The notes beneath the pieces are model-generated. The model had not been told where the DNA came from. It saw nothing but the letters and a program-made list of their open reading frames with translations, and did no database searches. The position numbers and the translations under genes were made by a program. A stretch of DNA of 64,000 nt from positions 1 through 64,000 of the forward strand of contig JBGPWL010000015.1 in assembly GCA_041492185.1 (NCBI GenBank), read 5' to 3'. This DNA is from JAOAPY01 sp041492185 (GTDB taxonomy: Bacteria; Acidobacteriota; Blastocatellia; Pyrinomonadales; Pyrinomonadaceae). This document shows positions 35,334-44,079 of this stretch, one piece after another (the first letter of the stretch is position 1; each line of letters begins with the position of its first letter).

Positions 35334-36077
35334 TTGGTTGAAGCAACAGAACATTTGCCGAGTCATCCCGCGCTCCAGCATCACTTCGAAAACATGGAGC
35401 AGCAGCGCGCGGCCGGCACCATTGGCATGTGGGTCTTTCTCGTGACCGAGATCATGTTCTTCGGCGGAATGTTTTTGGCTTACACGCTTTATCGCAATGC
35501 GTATCCGGCAGCCTTTGCGTCCGCCAGCAATCACCTCGATCTCAAGCTCGGCGCCATAAACACCGCGGTGTTGATCTTCAGCAGCTTCACGATGGCGATG
35601 GCCGTCTATTGCACGCAAGTAGGCAAGCGGCAGTTACAAATCTTGTCCTTGATCCTGACGATCGGGCTGGGCGTGTCGTTCCTGGGCATCAAGGCGGTTG
35701 AGTACCACGACAAGTATGTAGACAACTTGATTCCCGGAAGGTTGATTCCCGGACGCCCATTCAAGCCGGAGGTGCAAGCTCCCGGAACTCCGTTTGACGA
35801 GCACAAGCTACATCTGTTGCCCGGCGCGTCAGTCAATAACGTTGAGATGTTTTTCTGGATCTACTTTGCGATGACCGGCATGCACGCGTTGCACATGATC
35901 ATCGGCGTGGGATTGCTTACCGTGTTGTTGATTGGTTCGATACGCAACCGTTATTCGCCCGAGTATTTCAATCCGGTCGAGATCACCGGACTCTATTGGC
36001 ACTTTGTCGACATCGTCTGGATTTTTCTTTTTCCGTTGCTCTATTTGTTGGGCCGGCATCTGGCGCACGGAGGCTAG
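35334..36077 (+). CDS. coxC: Cytochrome c oxidase subunit III
   Basis: 247 residues with about five to six helices. HHFENMEQQRAAGTIGMWVFLVTEIMFFGGMF is the COX3 N-terminal signature, read in pieces. A late FWIYFAMTGMHALHMIIGVG and GLYWHFVDIVWIFLFPLLYL complete it. The frame has a TTG start at 35334 with GGGGT upstream; the alternative ATG would lose the conserved His/Pro N-terminus. Part of the caa3 operon. Confidence 0.92.
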   Translation: MVEATEHLPSHPALQHHFENMEQQRAAGTIGMWVFLVTEIMFFGGMFLAYTLYRNAYPAAFASASNHLDLKLGAINTAVLIFSSFTMAMAVYCTQVGKRQLQILSLILTIGLGVSFLGIKAVEYHDKYVDNLIPGRLIPGRPFKPEVQAPGTPFDEHKLHLLPGASVNNVEMFFWIYFAMTGMHALHMIIGVGLLTVLLIGSIRNRYSPEYFNPVEITGLYWHFVDIVWIFLFPLLYLLGRHLAHGG

Positions 36078-36080
36078 CAT

Positions 36081-36377
36081 ATGAGCGAACACATCGTTCC
36101 GGTTCGAGTCTACATCGCGATCTTTCTGGCGTTGATGGTGGGCACCGCGCTCACGGTGTTTGCCGCCCTTCACGATTTTCCCTGGCAGTTCAATACAGTC
36201 ATCGCGCTGACGATTGCTTCGATCAAAGCCACGCTCGTCGTGCTCTATTTCATGCATGTGCGTTACAGCTCACGGTTGGTTTGGGTGATTGTAGCGTCGG
36301 CGCTTTTCTGGCTGGCGATCTTGTTCGCGTTGACGTTTAGCGACTATTGGACACGTAGTTGGTTTCAGGTGACGTGA
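36081..36377 (+). CDS. coxD: Cytochrome c oxidase subunit IV
   Basis: 98 residues with three helices: VYIAIFLALMVGTALTVFAA, FNTVIALTIASIKATLVVLY (with KATLVVLYFMH, the family core) and WVIVASALFWLAILFALTFS. This is the prokaryotic small subunit IV (COX4_pro/CtaF type). The ATG at 36081, three bases after coxC, has GGAGG upstream. Last gene of the operon. Confidence 0.9.
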   Translation: MSEHIVPVRVYIAIFLALMVGTALTVFAALHDFPWQFNTVIALTIASIKATLVVLYFMHVRYSSRLVWVIVASALFWLAILFALTFSDYWTRSWFQVT

Positions 36378-36414
36378 ACCTGAGTGTCCAGCCTCAAGAG
36401 AAATGAATGGAAGA

Positions 36415-36515
36415 AATTGAAACGCAAAGGTCGCAACGTTCTTCGCAAAAGACGCAAAGGGGTTTGTCCTTAGCGCGCCTTTGCGTCTTCACTTTGCGTA
36501 CTTTGCGTTAAAGTT
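36415..36515. repeat. GACGCAAAG-type tandem/inverted repeat
   Basis: AACGCAAAGGTCGCAACG and AAAAGACGCAAAGG (36420-36462) face CCTTTGCGTCTTCACTTTGC and TACTTTGCGTT (36477-36510). It lies between convergent genes (coxD and the gene at 36518), so it may also act as a two-way end signal. Confidence 0.65.
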
Positions 36516-36517
36516 GT

Positions 36518-36874
36518 TCACTCCGTCTTGTGCAGCTTCATCTCGCGCACGACGAGAGCGCGATTGCACGCCGGGCAATTCAATCTGATCGTCGCGTCCG
36601 AAGTTTTGATCTCAGCCGCGCAGTAGGGACATTGATCCTTAACCACATTGTGTTTGAATACGTCCCGCATAGTGAAGAGCGGCAGGATCAAACCCGCAAC
36701 CAGCAAGGGAATGCCAAAGATCAAACCAATGCTCGTGCCTTCACCACCGAGCGTCAGACTAATAACCAAGCCGGCGATAAAGAGTATTAAGCCCAACGCA
36801 ATGCTAAACGAGAATCCGTAGGCACTGTCGAACGTTTTGCCGCTTTTGGCCCCTTCGCTTTTTTCCTCTACCAT
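36518..36874 (-). CDS. Membrane protein with C-terminal zinc ribbon
   Basis: 118 residues. Two helices (about 21-41 and 49-70) are followed by CPYC and CPAC (residues near 83-86 and 100-103), a four-Cys zinc ribbon in the cytoplasm. The N-terminus is charged. No known function. The ATG at 36874 has GGAGAG eight nt upstream. Confidence 0.75.
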   Translation of the reverse strand: MVEEKSEGAKSGKTFDSAYGFSFSIALGLILFIAGLVISLTLGGEGTSIGLIFGIPLLVAGLILPLFTMRDVFKHNVVKDQCPYCAAEIKTSDATIRLNCPACNRALVVREMKLHKTE

Positions 36875-37219
36875 GATTGCTCTCCTTCAATTTGAGATGA
36901 CTTGTACTCGACTGAATTATTGCTTGTCAATGAGTATCACTCGACGAGCCCGCAAAGGAATCTGTCGGACTAAGGTCGATGTCTCTGTGCCCCACTCTGT
37001 GTCCTTTGTGGCTCTGTGGTGAAAGACCCATAAAACCCGCTCACCACCGAGTCACAAAGGACACAGAGTGGGGCACAGAGAGGTTTTCCCGACAGGCTCC
37101 AAAGCGGGCGGAAGAATTTAGCCCGGGGTAACGCATACATAGGCTGATTTTGAGACTAACGGATGACCTGCTAGAGTACACGATTCGATTAGCGCGAGAT
37201 TTCTGATCTGTAGAGCCTT
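36875..37219. other. Intergenic region with a long palindrome
   Basis: 345 bp between divergent genes without a supported gene. The main content is a long inverted repeat (36983-37081): CTCTGTGCCCCACTCTGTGT and the following CCTTTGTG are mirrored by CACAAAGGACACAGAGTGGG and GCACAGAG, with GTGGTGA/TCACCAC arms inside. The rest is plain sequence. Confidence 0.65.
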
Positions 37220-38230
37220 ATGAACATTGAAACACCCTTTGAAGAGTTTTTGAACCAGCACGACGAAGAGGCTTGGGCGGCAACCGTCACAGCACTCTTG
37301 AGGTCGATTCACGAGGTCGACAAGGCGGCGACGCAGATCTGGTTTGCATTTTATCCGCTGCGATTGTTTTGCGCGCTGCAACAAGCCGAAGACAGAGACA
37401 AGCTCATGCAGGAACTCCTGATGCAGGGCAATTATTATCTCAGAGATCAGATCGATTCCTCGCACGCTTTTCTTTATGGCCATCGTTATTGGCCCGAAGT
37501 GAAGAAAGCGGTTGAGCAACATGCCGCGGCTTTTGACTCATCGTCGGCCAATACATCGCTCGCCGATCAGATCCTTGCCGTCGCCGGCGAAGTGGCGACG
37601 CGTTTGAAAGTCGATCAGTCTCTGGTCGTTGGCATCACCGCTGTTGCCTTCATGACCGCGCAGCAGGCTGGACTCGCGGCGTTTCGCGCGGCGCCTGGCG
37701 AGATCCAGATCGATCGAAAGCACGCCAAGAAATCTCCTGATCAGATTTTGCGAGAACGCGCAAAGGACGACAGTCAGGGTATCCTCGGTTTTCTCAAGAC
37801 GGTTGATAAGAAATGGACCGTCACGTTTGATGAGAATGACGATAGTGCCAGATATAAATTGAACAACGCACAGGACCTCGCCTGGGGCGCGGCTGAAGAT
37901 CGCTCACGCGATTGGCGCGCAATCGATCCGCGGCGCGTTGAAGGTCCGATTCCGGTTGAGTGTCGTTCGGCATCATGCGGCACGTGCTGGATCGGCGTGC
38001 TCGGTGGGGCTGATAAGTTAGCGGACGTCGCTGTGCGCGAGGGAAAAAAGATCAAGGAGTTCGGCTACATCGACACCGCCGAACCAAAGCCTCTGGTTCG
38101 TCTGGCTTGTCAGGCGCAGGCGCATGGCGCAGTTTCAATTGTCATCCCGCCGTGGAATGGACAGTTTGGGAAGTATCTGAAATCGCAGACGCAGTCGGTA
38201 GAAGAAGGCGCGTCGGAGGCAGTTAACTAA
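37220..38230 (+). CDS. Protein with C-terminal 2Fe-2S ferredoxin domain
   Basis: 336 residues. The N-terminal 190 residues are mostly helical and not recognised (DEEAWAATVTALLRSIHEVD, AFYPLRLFCALQQAEDRDKL). The C-terminal 110 residues have the plant-type cluster ligands C-x4-C-x2-C in CRSASCGTC, then a fourth Cys in RLACQAQAHG. The N-terminal half reads like a sensor or docking domain. It may shuttle electrons to an unknown partner. It sits 8 bp before the EamA gene, so the two may be co-transcribed. Confidence 0.75.
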   Translation: MNIETPFEEFLNQHDEEAWAATVTALLRSIHEVDKAATQIWFAFYPLRLFCALQQAEDRDKLMQELLMQGNYYLRDQIDSSHAFLYGHRYWPEVKKAVEQHAAAFDSSSANTSLADQILAVAGEVATRLKVDQSLVVGITAVAFMTAQQAGLAAFRAAPGEIQIDRKHAKKSPDQILRERAKDDSQGILGFLKTVDKKWTVTFDENDDSARYKLNNAQDLAWGAAEDRSRDWRAIDPRRVEGPIPVECRSASCGTCWIGVLGGADKLADVAVREGKKIKEFGYIDTAEPKPLVRLACQAQAHGAVSIVIPPWNGQFGKYLKSQTQSVEEGASEAVN

Positions 38231-38238
38231 ACGAAGCC

Positions 38239-39141
38239 GTGTCTCGTCACGATCTAAACCGGTTAGGAAACCAACCAGGCTATTCACCTCTGCTGTTGGT
38301 GCTCGGTGCCGCAATTCTCTGGAGCACCGGCGGTCTTTTCATCAAAGCGACCGATCTCTCCGCGATCGAACTCTCGTTTGGGCGTTCGCTGCTCGCAGCA
38401 ATCACAATCGCGATCTTCACGCGACGCGAAGGTCTTGGGATCAATCGCATCAGCGCAATCACGTCGATTCTTTATGCGGCGCTGCTTATCCTGTTCGTGC
38501 TTGCCACGAAATTGACGACCGCCGCCAATGCGATCTTTCTGCAGTACACCGCTCCAGTTTACGTGCTGATTTTGGAACCGTTGTTCTACAAAGAGCAGTT
38601 TCGTAGACGCGATTTCGTAACCGTGGCCGCGTGCGTGGGTGGCATGTCGCTGTTCTTCGTAGGCAAGCTGCGTCCGCAGGATGTGAGGGGAAACCTGTTT
38701 GCGCTCGCGTCAGGAGTTTGTTTTGCACTCTTCTTTTTGTTGTTGCGCCATTCAAAAGCGCGAGACGTAAACCGCGCCTCGTCAGCGATCTATGGCAATC
38801 TGATCGTGGTATTGGTTTGCGCGCCTGCATTCCTGGCCGCCGCGCGCCGCGGCATCAGCGCGGGTGATGTTGGGCGCATTGCCTATCTCGGCATCGTCCA
38901 GATCGGCTTTGCTTATTTGCTCTTCACCCTGGCGATGGCGCGCGGCGTGCGCTCACTCGATGCGGGAATCATTGGCTACATCGAGCCGGTGCTGAACCCG
39001 ATCTGGGTTTTTCTTTTCATCGGCGAGCAGCCCTCGGGCTGGGCAATTGTGGGCGGCGCGATCATCATCGCATCAGTGATTTCTCACATGCTGATCGAGA
39101 CTAAAACGAAGAGCGGGAAACCCGCGGATACCGGTTTGTAA
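38239..39141 (+). CDS. EamA/DMT family transporter
   Basis: 300 residues, ten helices in two EamA halves. LLVLGAAILWSTGGLFIKAT and TTAANAIFLQYTAPVYVLIL mark the first half; FALASGVCFALFFLLLRHSK and GVRSLDAGIIGYIEPVLNPI the second. It is a drug/metabolite exporter type with unknown substrate. GTG start at 38239, 8 bp after the previous stop. Confidence 0.9.
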   Translation: MSRHDLNRLGNQPGYSPLLLVLGAAILWSTGGLFIKATDLSAIELSFGRSLLAAITIAIFTRREGLGINRISAITSILYAALLILFVLATKLTTAANAIFLQYTAPVYVLILEPLFYKEQFRRRDFVTVAACVGGMSLFFVGKLRPQDVRGNLFALASGVCFALFFLLLRHSKARDVNRASSAIYGNLIVVLVCAPAFLAAARRGISAGDVGRIAYLGIVQIGFAYLLFTLAMARGVRSLDAGIIGYIEPVLNPIWVFLFIGEQPSGWAIVGGAIIIASVISHMLIETKTKSGKPADTGL

Positions 39142-39249
39142 GCCCGCGAATGATGACGTGATGCAATCAGCCCGGCTACTGCACGATCGGGCTGATCGAC
39201 GAACACTAACCGCCGATGCAAATCACGCTGAATTTTTGTCGGGGCTACG

Positions 39250-39852
39250 TTATAGCTTGCTTAGATAGACACCGAGCTTCGTGTCGTCTGACTCAGACTT
39301 CCCCAGGATGCGCACAGTGCTCACGTGACGCCCGACAGCAAAGTCGAGCAGACTGTAAGTGCCGCTGGTGTATGTCTTCTCGTTGAAATCGACCACCTGC
39401 ACATTGCCGTTGTCGAAGGTGACCTCCGCGAAGTTCAATTCCGTTTTGCCGTTAATCTCCAGCAAGAGCGCGTTACCATCGCCATCAATGCCGAAGTTCG
39501 TATCAACCCAATCCTCTTCCCGCGCGATTGTTTCGCTGTCCGTCCACACAATCCGCTCGCGGGCTGGGAGTGAGATCACTGTAGCTCTCCACGCGAGCGC
39601 CGGCAGAAATACCAACGGCGCCCGCACGACAACCAGTCTGTGCGCGGGCCGCATGACAACCGTGGCGGGCAGGGCCCGGCGGATGGGGTGACCTGGGCGA
39701 ACGACTATTCTCGTTCGAGCAACTGGATGACGCACAGGGCGGACCACCACCGCCCGGCGGCGTTGGGCCATTGACTCCATCGGAGCCAGCAACAACAGGA
39801 TGCCGACTGTGATTGTGATTGAAGCGATTGTTGATGTAACTCGACGTTGCAT
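39250..39852 (-). CDS. Exported Arg/Val-rich protein, unknown
   Basis: About 200 residues. A signal peptide (about 1-29, ends SMAQ) precedes an Arg/Val/Pro-rich stretch (VVVRPVRHPVARTRIVVRPG) and a beta-rich C-terminus (GNALLLEINGKTELNFAEV, TYSLLDFAVGRHVSTVRIL). The ATG at 39852 is supported by GGAGGTGAAGAAA directly upstream; an ATG at 39960 is rejected. It resembles small bacterial exported basic proteins. No family named. Confidence 0.7.
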   Translation of the reverse strand: MQRRVTSTIASITITVGILLLLAPMESMAQRRRAVVVRPVRHPVARTRIVVRPGHPIRRALPATVVMRPAHRLVVVRAPLVFLPALAWRATVISLPARERIVWTDSETIAREEDWVDTNFGIDGDGNALLLEINGKTELNFAEVTFDNGNVQVVDFNEKTYTSGTYSLLDFAVGRHVSTVRILGKSESDDTKLGVYLSKL

Positions 39853-39947
39853 TTTCTTCACCTCCAAATGTTGTTTTTCAAATCCGAGCAAACTTAAGAA
39901 ACCGAGTTCGGGCAGATAAACAAATTTCCCGCGAATTATAACACGCA

Positions 39948-40595
39948 TCAAAGCATCCACTGTCGACGATTGTCGTAGTAGGCGGGCGATTTGTCAGGGT
40001 AGCGTTTCTTGTACCCTTTGTAACGCTCGTGCCAGTAGTCGTATCGATGATCCGAGGATCGAATCCTGCGGTGCGGAATTGCGCGCAGATGATCTTCGAT
40101 CTTGTGCATGTTCTTTGCGGAGAAACGCCAATCGTAATTGCCGAGATCGTATAGACTCGTGAGGCCATATCCCTTAATGCGGCCTGTCATGTCGATGTAA
40201 GGATCGAAGTAGCTCCAAACAAGCTGTCGCAGGTTTTTGAAAAGCGGTTTTCTTCCATGCAACCCAATGTCGCGCGAACGGCCAATCGATCCCCACAACC
40301 CATTTTCTTGAAAGACGAAAATGACATGGTCGAGTAGATCTATCGACTCAATATCCAGCAGTAGCGGCGAGTAACCATGCTGTTCGAGAATCACCGCGGC
40401 CGCGACCGCTGCTTCGAGACAGTGAACCTCATTCCTTTTCACCACTTCGCGGAACGAACGCATCGTGCCGCCATCGCGCTCCCAGTTGTAAGGCATCACA
40501 GTCAGCCAGCGCTGGACTTGTTGCGGCGTCTTCAGGCGCTGAATGATTTTCCATTCTGGCGCAGTGAACGCTTCGCGTGGCGGTGGCCTGTTCAT
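39948..40595 (-). CDS. Transglutaminase-like fold protein, tentative
   Basis: 215 residues. VVKRNEVHCLEAAVAAAVIL and LLDHVIFVFQENGLWGSIGR give a Cys-helix then a His-strand, the order of transglutaminase/papain-like folds, with a possible third residue D or N after it. The C-terminus is very basic and Tyr-rich (HERYKGYKKRYPDKSPAYYD). Catalysis is not certain. The ATG at 40595 begins MNRPPPREAF; an earlier ATG at 40712 would add residues encoded by a REP element and is rejected. Confidence 0.5.
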   Translation of the reverse strand: MNRPPPREAFTAPEWKIIQRLKTPQQVQRWLTVMPYNWERDGGTMRSFREVVKRNEVHCLEAAVAAAVILEQHGYSPLLLDIESIDLLDHVIFVFQENGLWGSIGRSRDIGLHGRKPLFKNLRQLVWSYFDPYIDMTGRIKGYGLTSLYDLGNYDWRFSAKNMHKIEDHLRAIPHRRIRSSDHRYDYWHERYKGYKKRYPDKSPAYYDNRRQWML

Positions 40596-40619
40596 GTGAA
40601 AAGCAATAGCAGAAGCCGG

Positions 40620-40672
40620 AGATTTTGTCAGTACCGCCCCCGACCTGTCGGGGTTAGCGGGCGCGTCTGTCG
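40620..40672. repeat. REP-C relative upstream of the gene at 40595
   Basis: GTCAGTACCGCCCCCGACCTG then TCGGGGTTAGCGGGCGCGTC (about 40629-40668), with an internal CCCCGACCTGTCGGGG palindrome. The outer frame is that of REP-C. Confidence 0.6.
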
Positions 40673-40738
40673 GTAAGAGATTAGATTTGATAACATGGGA
40701 ATCTAATAGCAATCAATAATTACAGATCGGAGCACATA

Positions 40739-42580
40739 ATGAGTTCTCCTAACGCACAGAAAATTGAACGCGACCCGGCCATTCCGCTGAGCACGAACAC
40801 GCATCTCCTCAATTGGGTCGAGAAGATGGCCAACTTAACCAAACCTGACGCGATCCACTGGGTGGATGGTTCAGAAGAAGAGGACGAGATGCTGAAAGCT
40901 CAGATGGTCGAGAGCGGCACTCTTACCAAACTCAACGAAGAGCTTTGGCCGGGTTGCTATTACGCGCGTTCGCACCCGAGCGATGTTGCGCGCGTAGAAG
41001 ATCGTACCTTCATCTGTTCACTCTCAAAAGACGCCGCCGGCCCGACTAATAATTGGGAAGAGCCTTACCAGATGCGCCGGAAATTGAAAGAGCTATTCGA
41101 TGGCTCAATGCGCGGTCGGACGATGTACGTGCTGCCTTTCAGCATGGGCCCGATCGGTTCGCCCATGTCGCAGATCGGCGTGCAACTAACCGACTCACCT
41201 TACGTCGTCGTTAACATGCGCATCATGGCGCGCATCGGTCTGCCGGTCTATGCCGAGATCGATAAAGACCATAAGCGCGTGGTGCCGTGCATGCATTCGG
41301 TCGGCGCACCGCTGGCGAAAGGTGAGACGGACGTGCCGTGGCCGTGCAACAAAGAAAAGTACATCGTCCATTTTCCCGAGACGCGCGAGATCTGGTCCTA
41401 CGGTTCCGGCTATGGCGGCAATGCGCTGCTCGGCAAGAAATGTTTCGCGCTCCGCATCGCGTCCAACATTGCGCGCGACGAAGGCTGGATGGCCGAGCAC
41501 ATGCTGATCGTCGGCGTGGAGAATCCGCAAGGTGAAAAGACCTACGTGACCGCCGCGTTTCCCAGCGCCTGCGGCAAAACGAATTTCGCCATGTTGATTC
41601 CACCGGCAGGATTCGAAGGCTGGAAGGTCTGGACCGTCGGCGATGACATTGCCTGGATCAAGCCGGACGCTCAGGGGCGCCTGCACGCTATTAATCCTGA
41701 GGCCGGTTTTTTTGGCGTGGCGCCGGGGACATCAGTCAAGACAAATCCCAACGCAATGATTTCGCTCTCGAAGAATTCCATCTTCACCAACGTGGCGCTG
41801 ACGCCCGAGGGCGGTGTCTGGTGGGAAGGTATGACTGACGAGCCACCGGCGGAATGTCTGGACTGGCAAGGCAACAGGTGGACGCCGGAGATCGCAAAAG
41901 AGACGGGCGCGAAAGCCGCGCACCCGAACGCTCGCTTTACCGCGCCCGCGTCGCAATGTCCGACGATCGATCCTGATTGGGAAAATCCGAACGGCGTGCC
42001 GATCAGCGCAATCATTTTTGGTGGACGTCGTGCCACGACGATGCCGCTGGTGTATCAATCGTTCAACTGGAGTTCCGGTGTCTATATCGGCGCCACAATG
42101 GGCTCAGAGATGACCGCCGCGGCTGCGGGCACCATCGGCAAAGTACGCCGCGACCCGATGGCGATGCTGCCGTTCTGTGGTTATCACATGGGCGATTACT
42201 TCCGTCACTGGATCCGTATGCAGCGCTCGCTCACCGAGACGCCACGCATTTTTCACGTCAACTGGTTCCGCAAGGATGCCGAAGGAAAATTTTTGTGGCC
42301 GGGCTTCAGCGAAAACATGCGCGTGTTGAAATGGGTGGTCGACCGCGCTCATGGCCGGGCGCTGGCGAAAGAGACTCCCATAGGCTGGGTGCCGAACTAT
42401 GAAGACATCGAGTGGCACGGGCTCGGCTTTTCGAAGGAGAAATTTGAGGAGTTACAGGCATTCGATCGTGATGCGTGGCGCGAGGAAGTACTGGGACACG
42501 AAGATCTCTTTCTCAATTTACACGACCGGCTGCCCCCAGAGACGATCTACGAGCGCGAACTACTGATCTGTCGGCTGTGA
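40739..42580 (+). CDS. pckG: Phosphoenolpyruvate carboxykinase (GTP)
   Basis: 613 residues, the usual GTP-enzyme length. The P-loop kinase site is FPSACGKTNFAML (274-286; the reactive Cys is C278). RTMYVLPFSMGPIGSPMSQI and GYGGNALLGKKCFALRIAS are substrate-binding segments, GWKVWTVGDDIAWIKPD carries the metal-binding acid, and the lid and GRRATTMPLVYQSFNWSSGV follow. It converts oxaloacetate to phosphoenolpyruvate, the entry to gluconeogenesis. ATG at 40739. Stands alone. Confidence 0.97.
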   Translation: MSSPNAQKIERDPAIPLSTNTHLLNWVEKMANLTKPDAIHWVDGSEEEDEMLKAQMVESGTLTKLNEELWPGCYYARSHPSDVARVEDRTFICSLSKDAAGPTNNWEEPYQMRRKLKELFDGSMRGRTMYVLPFSMGPIGSPMSQIGVQLTDSPYVVVNMRIMARIGLPVYAEIDKDHKRVVPCMHSVGAPLAKGETDVPWPCNKEKYIVHFPETREIWSYGSGYGGNALLGKKCFALRIASNIARDEGWMAEHMLIVGVENPQGEKTYVTAAFPSACGKTNFAMLIPPAGFEGWKVWTVGDDIAWIKPDAQGRLHAINPEAGFFGVAPGTSVKTNPNAMISLSKNSIFTNVALTPEGGVWWEGMTDEPPAECLDWQGNRWTPEIAKETGAKAAHPNARFTAPASQCPTIDPDWENPNGVPISAIIFGGRRATTMPLVYQSFNWSSGVYIGATMGSEMTAAAAGTIGKVRRDPMAMLPFCGYHMGDYFRHWIRMQRSLTETPRIFHVNWFRKDAEGKFLWPGFSENMRVLKWVVDRAHGRALAKETPIGWVPNYEDIEWHGLGFSKEKFEELQAFDRDAWREEVLGHEDLFLNLHDRLPPETIYERELLICRL

Positions 42581-42604
42581 GTCTGAGCGACGCCGGAGGT
42601 CAGC

Positions 42605-42633
42605 GGGGTAGTAGCCCGACCGTGAGGGAGGGC
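42605..42633. repeat. REP-B copy
   Basis: AGTAGCCCGACCGTGAGGGA (42609-42628) then GGGC, the same core as the inverted pair at 6424-6513. Single arm here, 25 bp after pckG. Confidence 0.65.
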
Positions 42634-42692
42634 TCGTGTTCCGAAATGCCTGGGGTCATACTCTGAAGCAATAGAGAGTAGGTCGGAACATC

Positions 42693-42890
42693 ATGCAAGA
42701 CAAAAGAGCTGATCGAAAAGATAAACGCACTCCCGCCGGATAAGATCGCGGAGGTCGTGGACTTCGTCAACTTTCTTGCGCATCGCGACGATCGCCTTTT
42801 GGTAGAAGCCGCTTCGAGAATCTCTGTGCCGGCGTTTGCAGCGGTTTGGAACAATCCGGACGATGCCGAATACGACAATCTATGGCTTCC
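42693..42890 (+). pseudogene. Frameshifted antitoxin-like gene
   Basis: From the second codon a reading frame gives KELIEKINALPPDKIAEVVD, FVNFLAHRDDRLLVEAASRI and VWNNPDDAEYDNL. This is the common small antitoxin pattern (DUF2281-like, ending in VWDNPEDAEYD). The ATG at 42693 is out of frame by one base; removing one base in ATGCAAGACA gives MQTKELIEK. After DNL the frame runs straight into a REP-A element and ends in repeat-encoded residues. No toxin gene follows. It looks like a decayed toxin-antitoxin unit. Confidence 0.6.
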
Positions 42891-42893
42891 GAA

Positions 42894-43038
42894 GTCCCGT
42901 AGGGACGAAATATTTATAGACACGACCGACCCCTTCACGTGTTAGCCCCGTAGGGGCGGAACATTTCGCTCCTGACGGAGCTTAAGACCTATCCTCCAGC
43001 TATCAAGTCTATAAACATCCGGCTCCTAGCGGAGCCAA
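42894..43038. repeat. REP-A cluster
   Basis: Copies: AGTCCCGTAGGGACGAAATA followed by TTTATAG (42895-42921); GCCCCGTAGGGGC with tail GGAACATTT directly facing CGCTCCTGACGGAGC (42945-42981); and CTATAAACATCCGGCTCCTA followed by GCGGAGCC (43011-43038). The first copy overwrites the end of the antitoxin remnant. Confidence 0.75.
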
Positions 43039-43486
43039 GAACAAGAAGCTCTCGAATTTCCGTGGCAACTCGAAGCTACGCCAACCAACTTCTTCACGAT
43101 TACTTCGTCGCAAGTCCCGGCGGCTGAAACTCACGCACACGCTAGTCCCGAATAACTAAACCGACAAGACGCCCGCAAGTGACAAAAAGTGGTCGCAAGA
43201 GGGTCACAGAATTTGTTACAGCGGAGACGATTTCGATCACGGTCGGGCAAAAAGCCGCAGCACTTGCCCACAACGCCTCACCTTTTTGGTCGCGGCACAA
43301 CTCTTGAAGATGGTGTGACGACCCATTGTAGTCTTCGGGTCATGCGTACGCCCAGATGCATCCCGTTAATACCACCACCAACTCTGTCTTTCACTTCGCC
43401 TTTCGCGACTTCAGGTAAAGACAGATCTGCTCAAACACGACCGCAGTAGTTCCTTTCCTATCGCAAAGGCTCTAAGGAGATAAACA

Positions 43487-44011
43487 ATGTCCAAGACAAA
43501 GATGAAACTTGGTTCAATCGGACTCGCGACCCTGACGCTTTTGGCGTTGGGAGGCGCGGCAGGCCTTGCCCAAAGGCACTTGATGATCGCGTCAGCCGCT
43601 CGCCCTGAAGTCAAAATCCAGCTTTCAGGCACAGTCGAGCGCGATAAAGATCTCGTGCCCGTTGAAAAAGCTCAATTGGTCAAGCAGGGAGAAATTCTTG
43701 ACTGGACCATCAAGTCGGAAAATGCCGGGAACGGCGCCGCGCTCGAATACAAGGCGGTCGGCCGCATTCCGGCGGGAACGATCTTCGTCGCCGGCAGCGC
43801 CAAAGCCGAGGCTTCGGCAAAGGTAGCGTACAGCATCGACGGCGGAAAAACTTACTCCGACAATCCGATGGTTGATGAGCAGCAACTGGACGGCTCGGTG
43901 AGAAAAGTTGCAGCGCCTGTGAGCCTGTACACGAACGTGCGATACGAGTGGGCCGATCCCCTGGCCCCAGGCGGCCACGTGTCCGCTTCTTACAAAGTGC
44001 GCGTCAAGTAA
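43487..44011 (+). CDS. Exported single-domain DUF11-like protein
   Basis: 174 residues. A signal peptide (about 1-28, ending in GLAQ) is followed by one beta-sandwich with LVKQGEILDWTIKSENAGNG, the usual start of a DUF11 repeat, then VGRIPAGTIFVAGSAKAEA and ASYKVRVK at the end. It is the short first member of a run of exported proteins. AAGGAG lies 9 nt before the ATG. Role is unknown; possibly a tip or adaptor unit. Confidence 0.7.
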   Translation: MSKTKMKLGSIGLATLTLLALGGAAGLAQRHLMIASAARPEVKIQLSGTVERDKDLVPVEKAQLVKQGEILDWTIKSENAGNGAALEYKAVGRIPAGTIFVAGSAKAEASAKVAYSIDGGKTYSDNPMVDEQQLDGSVRKVAAPVSLYTNVRYEWADPLAPGGHVSASYKVRVK

Positions 44012-44079
44012 GCGTGGCTGCGCCGCGTTCCAGCACTCATAACTAAAGAAGGATCGTCACTCCAATTCGAGGATTAATC

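Larger units (their letters stand above)
42581..43486. other. Repeat-rich intergenic region
   Basis: 906 bp without an intact gene. From left to right: a REP-B copy (42605-42633), an antitoxin remnant (42693-42890), a REP-A copy fused to its end (42894-42924), more REP-A (42944-42982 and 43011-43038), then about 440 bp of ordinary DNA that leads to the good ribosome site (AAGGAG) before the gene at 43487. Confidence 0.6.

Noticed and set aside
40596..40712. Longer start for the gene ending at 39948
   Set aside because: The extra 39 residues are encoded through a REP element and show no conserved character.
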